Of a DNA stretch of 27,343 nucleotides, positions 1 through 12,070 are shown piece by piece. The stretch is from Acanthaster planci (Eukaryota; Echinodermata; Asteroidea; Valvatida; Acanthasteridae). Positions within the stretch are counted from its first letter, which is position 1; the number at the start of each line of letters is the position of its first letter. The stretch is taken from contig NW_019091381.1 of NCBI RefSeq assembly GCF_001949145.1, positions 2,531,176 through 2,558,518 of the forward strand. Reading direction: 5' to 3'. The notes below the pieces were generated by a model. It ran no database searches, was not told the origin of the DNA, and was given only the letters and a program-made list of their open reading frames with translations. The position numbers and the translations under genes are program-made.

Positions 1-2358
1 TAGTAGGGATCCACCCCACGCCTTTGTATTCGGCTCGGTAAAATGGCCGCTGGTTGGCTTTTTTTCATACAAAGGCGTTGCAAGTCCAGGTTTTTTTTAT
101 ATACGTCCGTGGTTGGTCTACAAAAAGAATGGTACAATGTGTAACTGAAGGGAAACTGGATTGTTAACTAGGCCGAGAAGGCACTGTGCCTACCTATGGG
201 CCCTGAGCCGGGCCAAGACGGGGTGATTTTCCTAGCAACGGGGGATCCTTTGGCAGTAAATGCGCATCGCTGGTTCAAAGACGACCGTGAAATGAAAGCA
301 CTACGGTCGCATCATTACCAACAAAATGAGCTCTCCCGACCAACATGGCTCTTTTCAACCGATGATGGGGTGCTTCTGCTTAAGGCGGATAGGGAGCCGA
401 CGAATAATATTGTGGGGCTTACGAAAATACTAGTGTAACATAAAACCTTAAAACACGCAAAAGCGCAGGCGAGACAAAACGAAATCAAACGTTTTCGTAG
501 CTGTAGCCTTCTCCAAATTTTCGATTTGAGGGAAGCTTCAAACTATAGGTTTTGAATTGATGGTATCTTGACCAGCGTAGGGTCAACGGACCGTTTCATC
601 CGGCCTGGGTATAACTACATCCAAAGCCACACTCCAAGCCCATATGGTGGGGGCCTTTCGGGGCGTAAATAAGAAAATGTGGTTTCTGAATTATTCACCG
701 TAGTGTACGCTGATTAACGAGCTAGTTCGATACTCCAACAGCGAATCCCCCCAAATAAGCGCGTCCAAGGTCATTTGGGAACAGAATACGCTCGCGCGCG
801 CTATCAGCAGCGGGGTCACACGCCCACTCGTATACGCGAGCTTCGTTCACGAATGAACTTGCCTTTTTGAAACACCAAGCTGGTTCACTGTTCGATCGTC
901 ATACTTCGTGCTTAAGCGCTGGTACAGTCAGGGGCACGTATTAAAGGTGCGGTTAATTCCGACATCCTTGTTCCGCGTTATGCTGGAATCATTTTCTTTT
1001 TCTTGGAAATTGGTTCCAATAAACGGATATCGCGTTCCGATATCATTGATCTCTTTTTTTCCCCTTGTTTCCTGTAATACGGAAAGAAACACAGTTACAT
1101 GTAACTCTCAACTACACTCACCGCACATGTGAAAAGCTTTGCGAGGACCAGGGAAATCGAAGCTTTTGTGGATTGGGAACATAATTTTTCGAAGGAGCAT
1201 CTGCAAAGAGAGTGACAGGTGGAGACTTTCACTTGAAGCGAATGTTGATACACCAAGATGTTAAATTACAAACGGAAAATCACACCGTCAGACTCAGTCC
1301 TGTTGCATTGCGTGGGACGGCTCCAAGTCGTTGACTTGGCTTTGAAACCTCGTGCTTGGGCGTCTCAAGGGGGACACTCAGCAGCAGGAGACGGGCGAAC
1401 CGTGACTGGTGGGGGTTAATTCCGAGGTATTATAGGCAAATTTGTGCTGTTCACTCCCTTTCCCCTGTGATTGCTCCCCCCCCCCCGCGATTACCTCAGG
1501 ATTACCGGAAAGGAAGTAAAAAATGGCTTCCAACTCGTCACCTTGTGTAACATGTGGCAGGGGGGCTCGCGATTACCACATCGTATGGACATCTTTTCAA
1601 CAGGGTGAAGTTTCTTTCGTAAAGGGGAACCCTGTCTATGCTGATGCCTCTGTTTAATAATCAAGCTTGTCAGTGGAATCCAGACTGGCAGTCCATCGAG
1701 TGAATTATACCAGCATGTATGCATACATGTCACGGTGTATTAATGTACTTCAAAATGCACAGCCTCACGCGTGGCGAGCATGATATATCTCTATTTCTAT
1801 AGACGCGCAAAGTTAACATTTAATCGTGAAATGCAAATATCTCTGTTACTATTAATGGTGATATCTCTATTTCTAAAAAATATATCTCCATTTCTAATTT
1901 TTATCTTTATGTTCTGATTTTCGCTATCAGGGACTGTTATATGGTAATCCAAGTGACAGCCCAATAGCACTATAGCAATCGGGCCAGAAGATGGAAATTA
2001 ATATACATGTGCGTGTTTACTGCAGTTTGGCGGTCCTTCTCTTCACTTAAAAAAAACTACCGGTAACAACATGTAAAATTCGTAAGAAGAATGGATAAAC
2101 ACGGTTTGTTACAGGCACACCGTATGGTTCTACTGATCCGGCCGAGCCCTTCCAGTCGTAAAATGGCCGGGCTGCGGCAAGAGCGGGCATCACGTGATAT
2201 ATGGTGAACTGGGAGTCGCTGGCGTGGGTAATTTGCATGTCCAGATGTTGGTACGGTGGGTGTATGGGAGCGAACAGTAGACAAAATTATTTTGGGCCCT
2301 GGTCGAAATTTGGAGTGCAGCTTCCCAATTTTTATGTAATCAGTTAAAGAAAACATAT
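1..2358. other. Gene-poor flank, no supported gene
   Basis: I see no exon with a recognisable protein family and no RNA gene here. Open frames reach only about 80 codons and lack convincing splice context or domain motifs. The only structure noticed is a cluster of degenerate ATATCTCTATTTCTA-type repeats near 1784-1900 and short palindromes such as ATTGGTTCCAAT near 1011. Distal regulatory sequence cannot be excluded. Confidence 0.6.
1784..1900. repeat. Degenerate short repeat ATATCTCTATTTCTA
   Basis: Three to four copies of an approximately 15-bp AT-rich unit (ATATCTCTATTTCTA, ATATCTCTGTTACTA, ATATCTCTATTTCTA, ATATCTCCATTTCTA) lie within about 115 bp. Spacing is irregular, so this is a dispersed or decayed tandem repeat rather than a clean microsatellite. 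Confidence 0.5.
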
Positions 2359-2610
2359 GGGACCCACTCTGTTAAAATGAGTCATAAGTCGCCAGAGCCA
2401 CTTTTTGAGTTTTCATTTGTTTTGGAAAGAGCAAATTGAGGTTTTTGTTTTGATGTATCGCTCAGTTTGGCATCCTGATAAAAGTGAATACTCCGTGGTG
2501 AAAAATGCTGTAGGGTCCTATTAATTTACACTGTGCGAAATTATTCCAAAGGACGTTTTACTCCAAAGTGACTTTGGCGACTATAGACTCATTTTCACAG
2601 AGTAGGTCAC
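2359..2610. mobile_element. MITE-like element with about 50-bp terminal inverted repeats
   Basis: The left end (GGGACCCACTCTGTTAAAAT, continuing GAGTCATAAGTCGCCAGAGC) and the reverse complement of the right end (GTGACCTACTCTGTGAAAAT, continuing GAGTCTATAGTCGCCAAAGT) match over about 50 bp with few mismatches. The element is about 252 bp and has no coding capacity, as expected for a miniature inverted-repeat transposable element. A longer target-site duplication is not obvious; only a possible AT dinucleotide flanks each side, so I do not assign a superfamily. Confidence 0.75.
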
Positions 2611-5600
2611 ATTTGCCAGTGTCTTTACCTGGTTTACTTCCAACTACAAGTTGTAAATCATTCCCGCAGTGTCTTTTGTTTGTTTTATCGGGATGATAGT
2701 TGTAGGTGTTTTAAATTTAAGGGATGCCTATGCACTGCCCCTACACTGTTGCGGGGTCATGGTCGCACCCTTTGGTGGTTTGGGTTTTTTTTGTGGATGT
2801 TTCATTTTCCTCCAATTTCATTCCTGTTTCACATACTTATGCCTTTTATGGCATAATTATGGGCGTGCCAGCATGATGCTATTCAGTGCGTGAATAGTCA
2901 CAGCGGCGCATTTACCTGCTCGGGCTCGAACAAAGACACACATGTCTGATGCGAGGTCTCTTCCTACCTCCATGTTAGAAACTCTCATGCGTAAGCGAGG
3001 CTTGCTGGGGTTTGTTGATATTATATTATTTAAAAAGGTTGGGCTTTCCCGCCGTAGAAATCTTGGCAAAACTAAATTTGGAGTCACTTTTCGCATTTCG
3101 TGTTCCCAACCCTCTTCTTTCCTGAACAACATCTGGATTTTTCCTCTTGTCAATCAATCTCGGTTGTTGCTTAAATGAATAGTAGAAAATTGGGTGGCAA
3201 AAATCGTCAGAGGCTCCTACGTAAAAACTGAACATGTACTGTACATGTACTGTACACCACCCATTCTTGTAACGCTCAACAGCTTTGCTGATCGAGACAA
3301 TAATTGTGTCTGTATTGGGCGGCTTACGTAATGCGTCAGCATAGCGCGCGGGGGGGACCATGCCTGTCCAGTTTGTGCGTGGCTATCGATTGTTGGGGGA
3401 GGGGGTTATTGCACGCGTTCCCCAGCCTGGTTTTGATTACGCCTGCCTTGCTCAATGGCTCAAATTTCGTCTCAAGGTTGTCTAGCCAGTATTTCAGACA
3501 CACGATGCCTGGCCACGGAGCATGCTGTATGGGCTTCCGCTGCAGACTGGACACGGCTAAATGTGACCACTGGACACGATGCAGGGCCATTCATTATCAT
3601 AATATTTGACCCGGACCCTGGATATTATATTGCGCTGTCTGAAAATAATGCAAAGCGATGTATGTTCCCTATATCCACTGTACAAGCGGTTCCAGGTTTT
3701 TTCCTTACAGGCGATTGCACGAACAAAAGTTCTGGTGTAGGTTTTCATTTAGTGTGACTAACACTGCATCTAATGAGGGCAAATTATACATAAGATTGTA
3801 AATAATTGAGAAAACTTAGACTCGAGAGCAATGCTATTTCTGACTTTGTCTTCTTTGCTGTATTTTTCTGCAAGTCTTTTGCATTAAGTGTCTTTATAAT
3901 GAACAACGAATCTCGACAAAACAACATTTTGGGGCTATGTTCTTTATTTTGGACTGGCAGTGTCTATCGTGAAGTTTTGTTAAAATTTACTTGATCACCC
4001 AGGCCATACGTTCCTCATTTTCTCGTGTTTTTTTGGGGGGGGCCTTGCTTTACTACAAATTAGCACTGTAATTCGCACTGTTCCAACTTGCATGCCCATG
4101 TATCTATTCGTCTTCACGGATCTTTTATAATTGATGGATTATCACCTCTACCGTGAATCGGATCTTGTAATTTGCAATGCTAATCTCTCAAGTTTTGTGT
4201 ATCGACGTCCACTTATAATTAATACATTGAATTCGGTAACGACATGTATCTTCGGCATCCAAATGTGACTTCCTGCTATGTAGATATTGCAGTTTTGAAA
4301 AGTAATGTCAAATACCAATCCATCTTGACATTTGTCCAACTATTCAGATAAAATATACGGGAAAATTACTTGCTGATGTGTGTGAAATTGAAAAGAATTA
4401 TTGGGAAGAAATGAAGCTCATACCATAGAGACGATTACAACGATGCAGTTTCTTTTTTTGCATTTTCTGACTTTCATTCGTTACTGAAGATAATGATTGG
4501 GTTGTATTTTTCATCAACGTTTGTTTGTTGAGTCGAAGGCCACCTCCTGCGAATTAGTTTTGAATATTTTCGTCCCAGACAAAAATCTATACCAAACACT
4601 TCCATTCGATGACTTGTTCATGTCTGGAAGTTTGTCAAGTGTCCTCACTCCCCCATTTCAGCCCCTCCCCCTGCATCCTGGTCGTGCCTGTTCGTGCAGA
4701 ACAACTATTACATTGTTTCTCCCAAAGATTTATTTCAGCTCGGTCTCTACAAGGCGAGTCGCGAAATCATAAAAATGCTTCAATTTTTCTTCTCGGAACC
4801 CGGGGTTAAGCGATCAGCTCAGGGCAGTACGCAGACTCCAGAGGGAGTGAGTAATGAAGGCGTAAGCGAGCCAGTGCAGTTTGTTCTAGATGGCAAGGAC
4901 GAACTGGAACAGCGGGTGGGATTTGGGGGGAAAGGCTGTGTAGCACCGAATTCCGTGGAATTCCTATCAACAAGGATGGACCTTTTTAAGTTTATTACTT
5001 CAAGTAGGACGATAAGCATGAAAAAAACTATCTGAATCCGTATTTTCCTTTGTTACATTTATACAAGTAGACCCGACAATGGTTCCTGCTCCTACGTTTT
5101 ATATCTTTTCTTTTTCCTTTTTTTCTCACAAAAACTGGAGGGCCAGGAAGGGATAACCTTTCAAAACGATTTCTCGGGTAAGAGTTTGCGGATCTGCTCC
5201 CTCGATTGGGGGTGGCTTTCATATTGACCTACAAATTATTTTACTTGATAGCCAAAGCTTTTGAACTCAGCTTACTACGCTAATGTAATGACGCCCTCAC
5301 TTGACATTATTGGACCCCCTGCACTCTGTATTTGGTGACCATTTGCTTTGAAAAGCCGTTAAGTGCTATCCCTGTATTTGCCACGAATCGGTCCTTAAGA
5401 CTTTCGACTGTATTAATGTGTCGGCCATCTTGCATCGAAAGTGAGGTTAACTTTTCATTTGGGGAAAAATGGCAGCGATGGAATATAAGTTCACCACGTA
5501 TTCATGCCTGTTTACGTTTAGAATATAACTTAACATTTGTGAAAAAATTATATCTGAATGTTACAACCCATATTTGAAAAAAAATGAAAGTGAGGCTTTT

Positions 5601-6946
5601 AACCCAAAATGGTCTGGCACCATCCCATAACAGATTACATTGAATATGATAGATTGAGGGAACAAGATCAAAAATGGCTTCCTATAATTGCAGGTTTGGC
5701 TGTCACGTAGGCGCGCCTTGTATTCGCAGGTGGCTTTGCAGTGTTATCTGCCTCTAGCAGAAGCACCCCATCATTGGTGGAAATGCATGCGACCGTAACT
5801 CGTGCATTTCCTTGTCGTTCGTGAACCTGCGAAGTTCAGTTCTGTCCAAAGGAGCCTCTGGTGCTAATAAAATGGCGCCCTCTCTTGGTCCAGCTCTTGG
5901 CCCAGAGGGCCCATAGGATCTTTGGTTTGATCCAGTCCGGTGACTCTGTCATACAAGCGTACACGCGCATACCACTGATTACAAACTCGGATGAACACCC
6001 ACATTAACTTCCGATTCATATGGTTACTCCATGCGTAGAGATCATGGATGGATTACTCATCAATTTGCAGTGGACGCGCGCAGTGCTAGTGTGTCTCTCT
6101 TATCAACCGGATACACCATCTTTACCAGTAAATGCATGTTATGGAGGGTTAAGCCCCAAATTTACCCAAACCCCCCAAGGGTGTATGTACAATCATCATA
6201 ATTATTGAAATTTGAGGATTGAGGACTACATGTATTGGTTAATAGCCACATCTTCACGCTCCGGGAACGCATGCCTTTCTCCATGAGCCTGCCAGAAAAC
6301 TGCTAGACAATATCCTATGAACTTTATTTAGTTTTGGCTAAGGGCATAATTATTGCCTATTCGGCAGGTCAATTTTGAGATAGCTGTAGATGTTCAGTTT
6401 ACAGATGCCAAAAATTAAATCGCGACGGTTCTCTTTTACAAGGTTGAAGAAACCACGTGCTCGCCTCGCTTGGTGAGTGCGACTTTGCCCCTCACTTGAG
6501 GGCGCTCCTCTTCTGAGATCCGCACCCTGACGTATGTAAATGGTTACACATGGCGTGAGGCACATAGGGCCAGTCTTTAAAACACGGTCGTTGAGAAATC
6601 TCCACACGAGTGTTGACACGGTGAGAAATCTTTGGAAAAGAGCCCGGAAAATCACCATCGAAGTTAACAGCAAACATTGGAGCCAGGGTGTGATGCCAAA
6701 AGGCTCAAGTTATAGACATAAGTCTTGTTTTCCCTTAGTCTGAAAGGAAGAAGTTTGTTGTGTTTACACATATTGTAAACCGAGAAAAAGATTCCACACC
6801 GCGAGAAAATAAGACTAGGCTCAATAGGTCAAGGCTGCAGACCTAGCCTAAGTGCAAGAAACAAAGTGCCTTAAACCACAAGCGAGGAGGCAAACGATAA
6901 ACACGAACTGCACCCAGTATCAGACCCACGGACGGATAACCAAATA
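2611..6946. other. Gene-poor stretch upstream of CACYBP
   Basis: No exon of a recognised family was found on either strand. The longest open frame (4694-5035, +) encodes 113 residues without recognised domains. Small structures include the ACATGTACTGT tandem at 3232-3256, a 9-bp-arm stem-loop at about 5778-5812 (GGAAATGCA/TGCATTTCC), and AGAGGGCGC-type motifs at 5875 and 6498. The last few hundred bases should contain the CACYBP promoter and 5' leader, but no TATA box is evident. Confidence 0.55.
3232..3256. repeat. Two-copy 11-bp tandem ACATGTACTGT
   Basis: The unit ACATGTACTGT occurs twice head to tail and is followed by ACA, giving overlapping palindromes TACATGTA/GTACATGTAC. Similar ACATGTA words recur across the window. 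Confidence 0.6.
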
Positions 6947-9900
6947 ATGGCAGGAGTCACGCATATTGAACAGGTATGTCTGAGGATCAGGCATTACCAG
7001 GAGTGACTATTATATTCACATTATGATTATACTATGAATGGTTTTACTGTATTTTGTCAGGTTTTTTGGGGGAAATTAGTCCATCAACATCATATCATGG
7101 AGGTAGGGAAATCACCATAGGCCTATGCAGTTCCATATCTGGCTGCTAATGTGATGACTTGACTGTGTTGTGTGTGGTTGGTTAATCTTTGCAATCTGTC
7201 AATCTTACTAAATGATTAGGCGATACTATATTTCTGCCATCAACCAGTTGTCTTGTCTTTCTAATTTGAGGTTATGGAAGATGGTCGAAAAAAGAAATGC
7301 AAAGGAGGTAATGATGGCGGACAGCACATACATGTATGCACCCCCCCCACAAAATTTTTCATGCTCATTTTTCTGACACAAGCTATGCGCAGTGCAGGTG
7401 TATACGTGGTCCAATCTATTTAGAAAAGTAAGAGAGAGACAATAGATTTTGCCCACTTGTAACCATCGCCAGTAGTATCAACTGAAAGTTTGCCGCATTC
7501 CCCGGGGCAGTTTGTATGTTTTCTCATGCTGTCTAACGTTGGGCTCGGTCAGTTTGAGATTCAGAGCTTTTCAAGGTGGAGGTAGCAAGTAAACTAGATA
7601 GGTTTGCATTAGCACCATAGATGTATTTCTTGCGAGTATGTAGGGTTCTGACAGGACTGGGGGTGCTCAACGTTTCGGACAGTATGCTCTGTCCATCATC
7701 TGCAGTCTTCTGACAGAGGACGGAGCATACTACCCAAAACGTTGAGTACCACCGATTCATTTCAGAACCCCACATACTCAAAAACAAGATTCATGGTGCT
7801 ACCACAAACTTGTCTAGTTTACTCGGTCAGTTTGGCAAAAATTCTGATTGCGATAATCTCTCGATGTTCTGCAGCTGAAACTGGACTTGGAAGAGGTCAA
7901 CAAGTTGATTCACCTCGCCGACCGCCAGCGCGTCAAGGGGGTCCTGTCCATTGAAAAGGGTCGCCTGGAGGCAGAGATTGCACAGAAAGAGAAGGCGTCA
8001 TCGATGGGCGGCGGGGGGGAAACGGCAAGGGCAACTCCGGCTGGGCAGAAGCAGAAACAGCTCGCGACGACAACTATCAAGACATACGGTGAGCACGATG
8101 TAAATATGACTCCTGGCAAAATCATACAATCAGATGGCCACTTTCAAAAGAAAGTCGGTATGGTATTGGAGAAGGCGCTGATTCAGAGCCCACTCCTATC
8201 TGTATCCGTGTTCCTCTTTGTAACTGCTTTGAAAAGATTGAAAGTTGAGGCTTTGGTTGCATTGTGATCTGAAGAAACAACTCTCATGGGATGTACATCT
8301 GAATGATACTAGATGAAATATGGCAAAGTTGTGATAAGTGTTTTCCCGTAAGTATTTAAAGGGGATGGGGTATTTCAAATGATTGTGCTGAATTTCTACA
8401 ATTCTCCATTCGGTACTGTACGGAGAAAATTATAATGAGGAGCCACTGGCTCCTAGAAAAGAAAAGTTAGGCACCAGACCTGTCGATTTTTGTACATACT
8501 GTACACATATTTGCAAACTACACAAGTTAGGCCTACGAATATCTGACAAATTCCCCGAAAAATTATTCTGTCAATTATCTGCAGGACAGACAGGCTTCGG
8601 ATTTTGTGCTTGTGGAATAAATAAAAAATGGCGACCAATTATATGAAAAAAAAGATGAAAGAAAAGACAAGGCATGTTTGTTCACTTATGTTTGAGCATT
8701 TCGTACCTGGGACCGGACTGGACCAAGGGAAGCTTTGGTTTCAAACTTCAAGTACATTTGGGACTGAAACAAGTTCATTGCACTGGAATCGTCGCATGCA
8801 TAAACTGCTAGTGCATTTAGATGAATTGAATACGCGAAACAGCTCAGCTCCCCAGCTCCCCATACACCCTGTACAGTGTGTGACCACAAACCAGTCGACT
8901 CTGGTACCTAGTACCTGTACCTGCGTGTATGCAACTACATGTAAGTTACATTGTAGTTAACGTGGGCTCATGCTGTGTACATAGTACATGTAAGACGGAG
9001 AAAAAAATGCGTGGTCATCTTGAGAGACATCGCTTGGTGCACGTAGAAGAAAACTGGGCAGTGATTGTTCATGAAATATGACTGACAAGGTGGGCGGCTA
9101 ATGACACAAATCATGGTCGCGATTAGCGATAAGAATCAAACATTTGGTCGCAAATGCGACTGTTTTGGTCGCAACCTACAGCGCTGCCTCCAAGTCACTT
9201 TTTTTTCATACGCGACTCTCTCTTGTTTTGTTTTTCTGTCCCTCCAACAGGCTGGGACCAGTCGGACAAGTTTGTGAAAATCTACATCACTCTGAATGGC
9301 GTGCATTCCATCCCAGCCGAGAACGTGTCGGTGGAGTACGGAGAAAAGTGAGTGTGTGCCCCTAAAGATGGAAAGAGTTCCACGCCTGGCCTCCACAGTT
9401 TTTAGTTTTTAGAAACACAAACAAGTTTGTAAGGGGAGAGCAGGCTTTTATTCGGGGGGGGGGATCTTTGCAAAGAGATGGGGGATTGGCAAGAGTTGCC
9501 ATCTCTGACCTCCTGTTGAACTTCGTTCAAACATCGGGGATGTTAAGAGAAGATTTCCCATACCCTGGTCATGCCAGGAGCGTGCGGCAGGGGTTGATAG
9601 TGTATCAAGGTCATGCGCCTAGATTTGCACCCATGTCATTGCCTGTCATGCACATGTTGTGTTCACGTTCTGATTCACAGCGTGCAAAACATTACTGTTC
9701 CCTCTTTGGTAGATGTCATCACATGTGATTTTCTAATGCACGTGTCGGTGAACCGGAAATGTTCTATTTGGAGGTAGTTGGCAGGGGCTAACGAGCCTGT
9801 CTGATTATAGCCTGCAGTTGCCCAGTGCACAGCCACTTGAGGATGACTCACTGCACTTTCATCTTCACCTTTGGCAAAACCAGCTTAGCATTGAGCGCGA

Positions 9901-11360
9901 GTAAGGATTATTTTGAGGGGACAATAACGTCTTAGCTCATTGGTTTTTTTAAAATCAGTTTTTTAATAGTCATCACTTGATAATTAAAGGTACTATTTAC
10001 CAATGATGTTTTTGTTCAAATCGTCACTTGTCTCAGAGGGAGCAGCCATAATTGTCTCACTATGCACTTTCTGCGTTCCTTGCTCTGTTTAATTTAGCTC
10101 CTTCAAGTTAGTAGCCAACAATCTACGAGATGCCAATCATCAGCTTGCCATCAATGGCCTCCTCAGAGCCATCCTTCCCAAAGAGAGCCACTTCAAGGTA
10201 ATGGTTTCTGCCGAGCCATTGGCCATTTGCGTGACTGAAGAGGGCGCTGTGTAAATACTGGGGGGGGCAGTTGAAATCTTTGTTTCAACTCCATCTTGAA
10301 CGGTAGACCTTATTTTTTCTCGTTTTTGCAAATTCACAATAAATTTGGCATGCTACAGAGAATGTTGTAGCCGGAACGACGTCTGTAAGACGCCAGGTAG
10401 CCTATTTTGGGCGCCATAAGTGTGATTTGAAGCTTTGCATGGTGAGATGATATGGTCGGAGAAAGTTTTCAGGTACAACGACGTATCTCTTCTTAGAAGG
10501 GGAAGTGGTTCTGAAGAGAACTGCTTCAAGTAGCAATATGCTGATCGTCTTCAGGAGAAGACAAACAGAGGACACCATGTTTGGAAACGCAAAGTTTGAA
10601 AAGCATACATCTTCATCAAATTTTTTGTTGGAGTTCTTGGGAATTTGAAAACTGAATGCCCAAATCCCGAAGAAAACGCTGGCTTTGTGTGCTTACTTGG
10701 CGACCCCTCACCAGAGGTCATCAAGACAAGAAAGAGTGTTGAGTTATTGGCTGACGAAGGACTTGATAGCCAAAATCAGGGCAGTGTTTGGAGTCAAGAA
10801 ACGACCTCGGACTGAAAGCTCACCGTCCACGACATCCGTTTCGTTTTCAGATCAAGACGGATGACGTTGTGATTTTCCTGAAGAAGAGAGACCAGGGCAA
10901 CAGCTGGAAATACCTGACACAGGTGGAGCAGAGGCTGAAGGACAAGGACAGGTGAGACAGGGGATCACAAATGATAACCCTTCCAGACCTTGAACGTGTG
11001 GATCATTCCACTGGGGAGACCACTTTCGCCATGCTCCAGATCATGAACCGAGCAAAAATTTTGCGCACCCTGGACCGAGGGGAGGGTTCGTTTGCAGAGA
11101 TGTGAAAATTTGATGTCAGTGAGGCGTTGTTGGAACCTCCCGAGTGGATCGAGCTAAGAGAAACTTTCTGAACCCCCCCCCCACTTGGTCTCTTTTTTTT
11201 TTCATTCAGTACACCCGAGATGGACAAGGACGCGGACCCCAGCTCAGGCATCATGGACTTGATGAAGAAGATGTACGACGAAGGAGACGACGAGATGAAG
11301 CGGACCATTGCCAAGGCCTGGACTGAGTCGAGGGACAAGCAAGGGGCTGGGATGATGTAA
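6947..11360 (+). CDS. CACYBP: Calcyclin-binding protein / Siah-interacting protein, 6 exons
   Basis: This is a scaffold protein that in vertebrates links Siah1, Skp1 and S100 proteins in a ubiquitin-ligase complex. Exons are 6947-6973, 7875-8088, 9251-9347, 10098-10197, 10851-10951 and 11210-11360. All introns are GT-AG, phases join, and the total is 229 codons plus TAA, close to the 228 residues of the human protein. Residues 1-50 form the N-terminal helical hairpin ([10 protein letters not shown]). Residues about 80-170 form the CS domain, with [15 protein letters not shown] at 81-95 nearly identical to human. Residues about 170-229 are the SGS region ([20 protein letters not shown]). The ATG at 6947 has a strong context (A at -3, G at +4), and the nine-residue first exon MAGVTHIEQ leads straight into the conserved LKLDLEEV. 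Exon 2 has a Gly-rich linker (GGGG) before the CS domain. The gene looks intact; splice joins are inferred by hand. Confidence 0.95.
7557..7821. mobile_element. Foldback element in CACYBP intron 1
   Basis: Arms at about 7589-7690 and 7715-7823 are inverted copies. GAGTATGTAGGGTTCTGA pairs with the reverse complement GAGTATGTGGGGTTCTGA, and TGCTCAACGTTTCGGACAGT pairs with TACTCAACGTTTTGGGTAGT. The arms are over 100 bp with a loop of about 25 bp. A 13-bp direct repeat CTCGGTCAGTTTG lies at 7544-7556 and 7822-7834 and may be a target duplication, although about 31 bp separates the left copy from the arm. No coding capacity. Confidence 0.7.
10240..10248 (+). promoter_or_regulatory. GAGGGCGCT motif (CTCF-core-like), CACYBP intron 4
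   Basis: GAAGAGGGCGCTGT resembles the core of the animal CTCF consensus. Related copies occur at 5875, 6498, 13165, 20901 and 26329. Function is inferred only from similarity. Confidence 0.25.
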
Positions 11361-12064
11361 CCCCCCTGGGACGAGGGGAGCTAAGTGGGGGGTAGGGGGA
11401 GCTGTATCCAGAGCAACTCTGCAGGGAATCTTGCTCAGCCAATCTATCCGCCAAGCTGAAACGATCAGGGTACCAGTGGCAGGCAGTATACACACTGTGA
11501 CATGTTGGCTGGTAACCTTCCTTTGCTAATCTTTAGCAGACTGTTCCTGCCCAGCGGCTTCATGAGGTTGGTCCTGAGTCTGTTTCTAAAAAGACTCGGT
11601 GGTTGTGAAGAGCATTCCAAAGTCTACGCAGATTGCCTGCAGGGTTGAGTAGTCACTCTTCCTTTCAATTCTGTCCTGTTGGTTTCTTGAAGACTTTTGT
11701 GAGGCATTTTCAGAGTTACGTATAATGTTGGCATGTTTCTGTTTTTTACTCATGACCCTGTAAATAAGCGATGGAGGGCGCAACAATGAAGTATTTTGGA
11801 AACGGTTTTGGACGTAAACTTTGCGAGATATGTATGCAACCATACGTATGAAGCCAAACCACGGTGGTTGTGTTTATATTGCACATGCCCAATGTGTATT
11901 AGACTCACGTTGCAGCTGTTCATCGTTATATCAACAGTAAAAACACCATCAATTTGTGTGAATTGCGGTAGCCAAGTGGTTACAGCATTATGGTTTGTGA
12001 TGCCTGGGGTGTGGGTTCGAATCATGGGTCAGAATTGTGGGCAGGGAGGTTTTTTTTAAAGGAA
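11361..12064 (+). other. CACYBP 3' untranslated region (putative)
   Basis: This stretch follows the CACYBP TAA and precedes the first AATAAA. It has no further exon I can recognise. It includes the SINE-like tRNA-derived segment near its end. Confidence 0.5.
11962..12050 (+). mobile_element. tRNA-derived SINE head (RNA polymerase III promoter-like)
   Basis: Box A (TAGCCAAGTGG, 11969-11979) and box B (GGTTCGAATC, 12014-12023) are spaced 45 bp apart as in a tRNA gene, and a GCAT/ATGC stem sits where an anticodon stem would be. The 5' seven bases do not pair with the 3' end, so this is not a functional tRNA. It ends in a T-run near 12050. A SINE or tRNA pseudogene is the likely identity. Confidence 0.6.
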
Positions 12065-12070
12065 AATAAA
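12065..12070 (+). terminator. Candidate polyadenylation signal of CACYBP
   Basis: AATAAA is the first canonical signal after the CACYBP stop, 704 nt downstream. It lies just after the SINE-like segment. Usage is inferred. Confidence 0.45.

Noticed and set aside
2857-3361. Overlapping 98- and 111-codon open frames on the - strand
   Set aside because: No domain similarity or splice structure; they overlap in different frames.
4694-5035. 113-codon open frame on the + strand
   Set aside because: No recognised domain, no splice or promoter context, and a low-complexity amino-acid mix; likely chance.
11962-12035. Functional tRNA gene
   Set aside because: Boxes A and B are present but acceptor and T stems do not pair properly; treated as a SINE or pseudogene.
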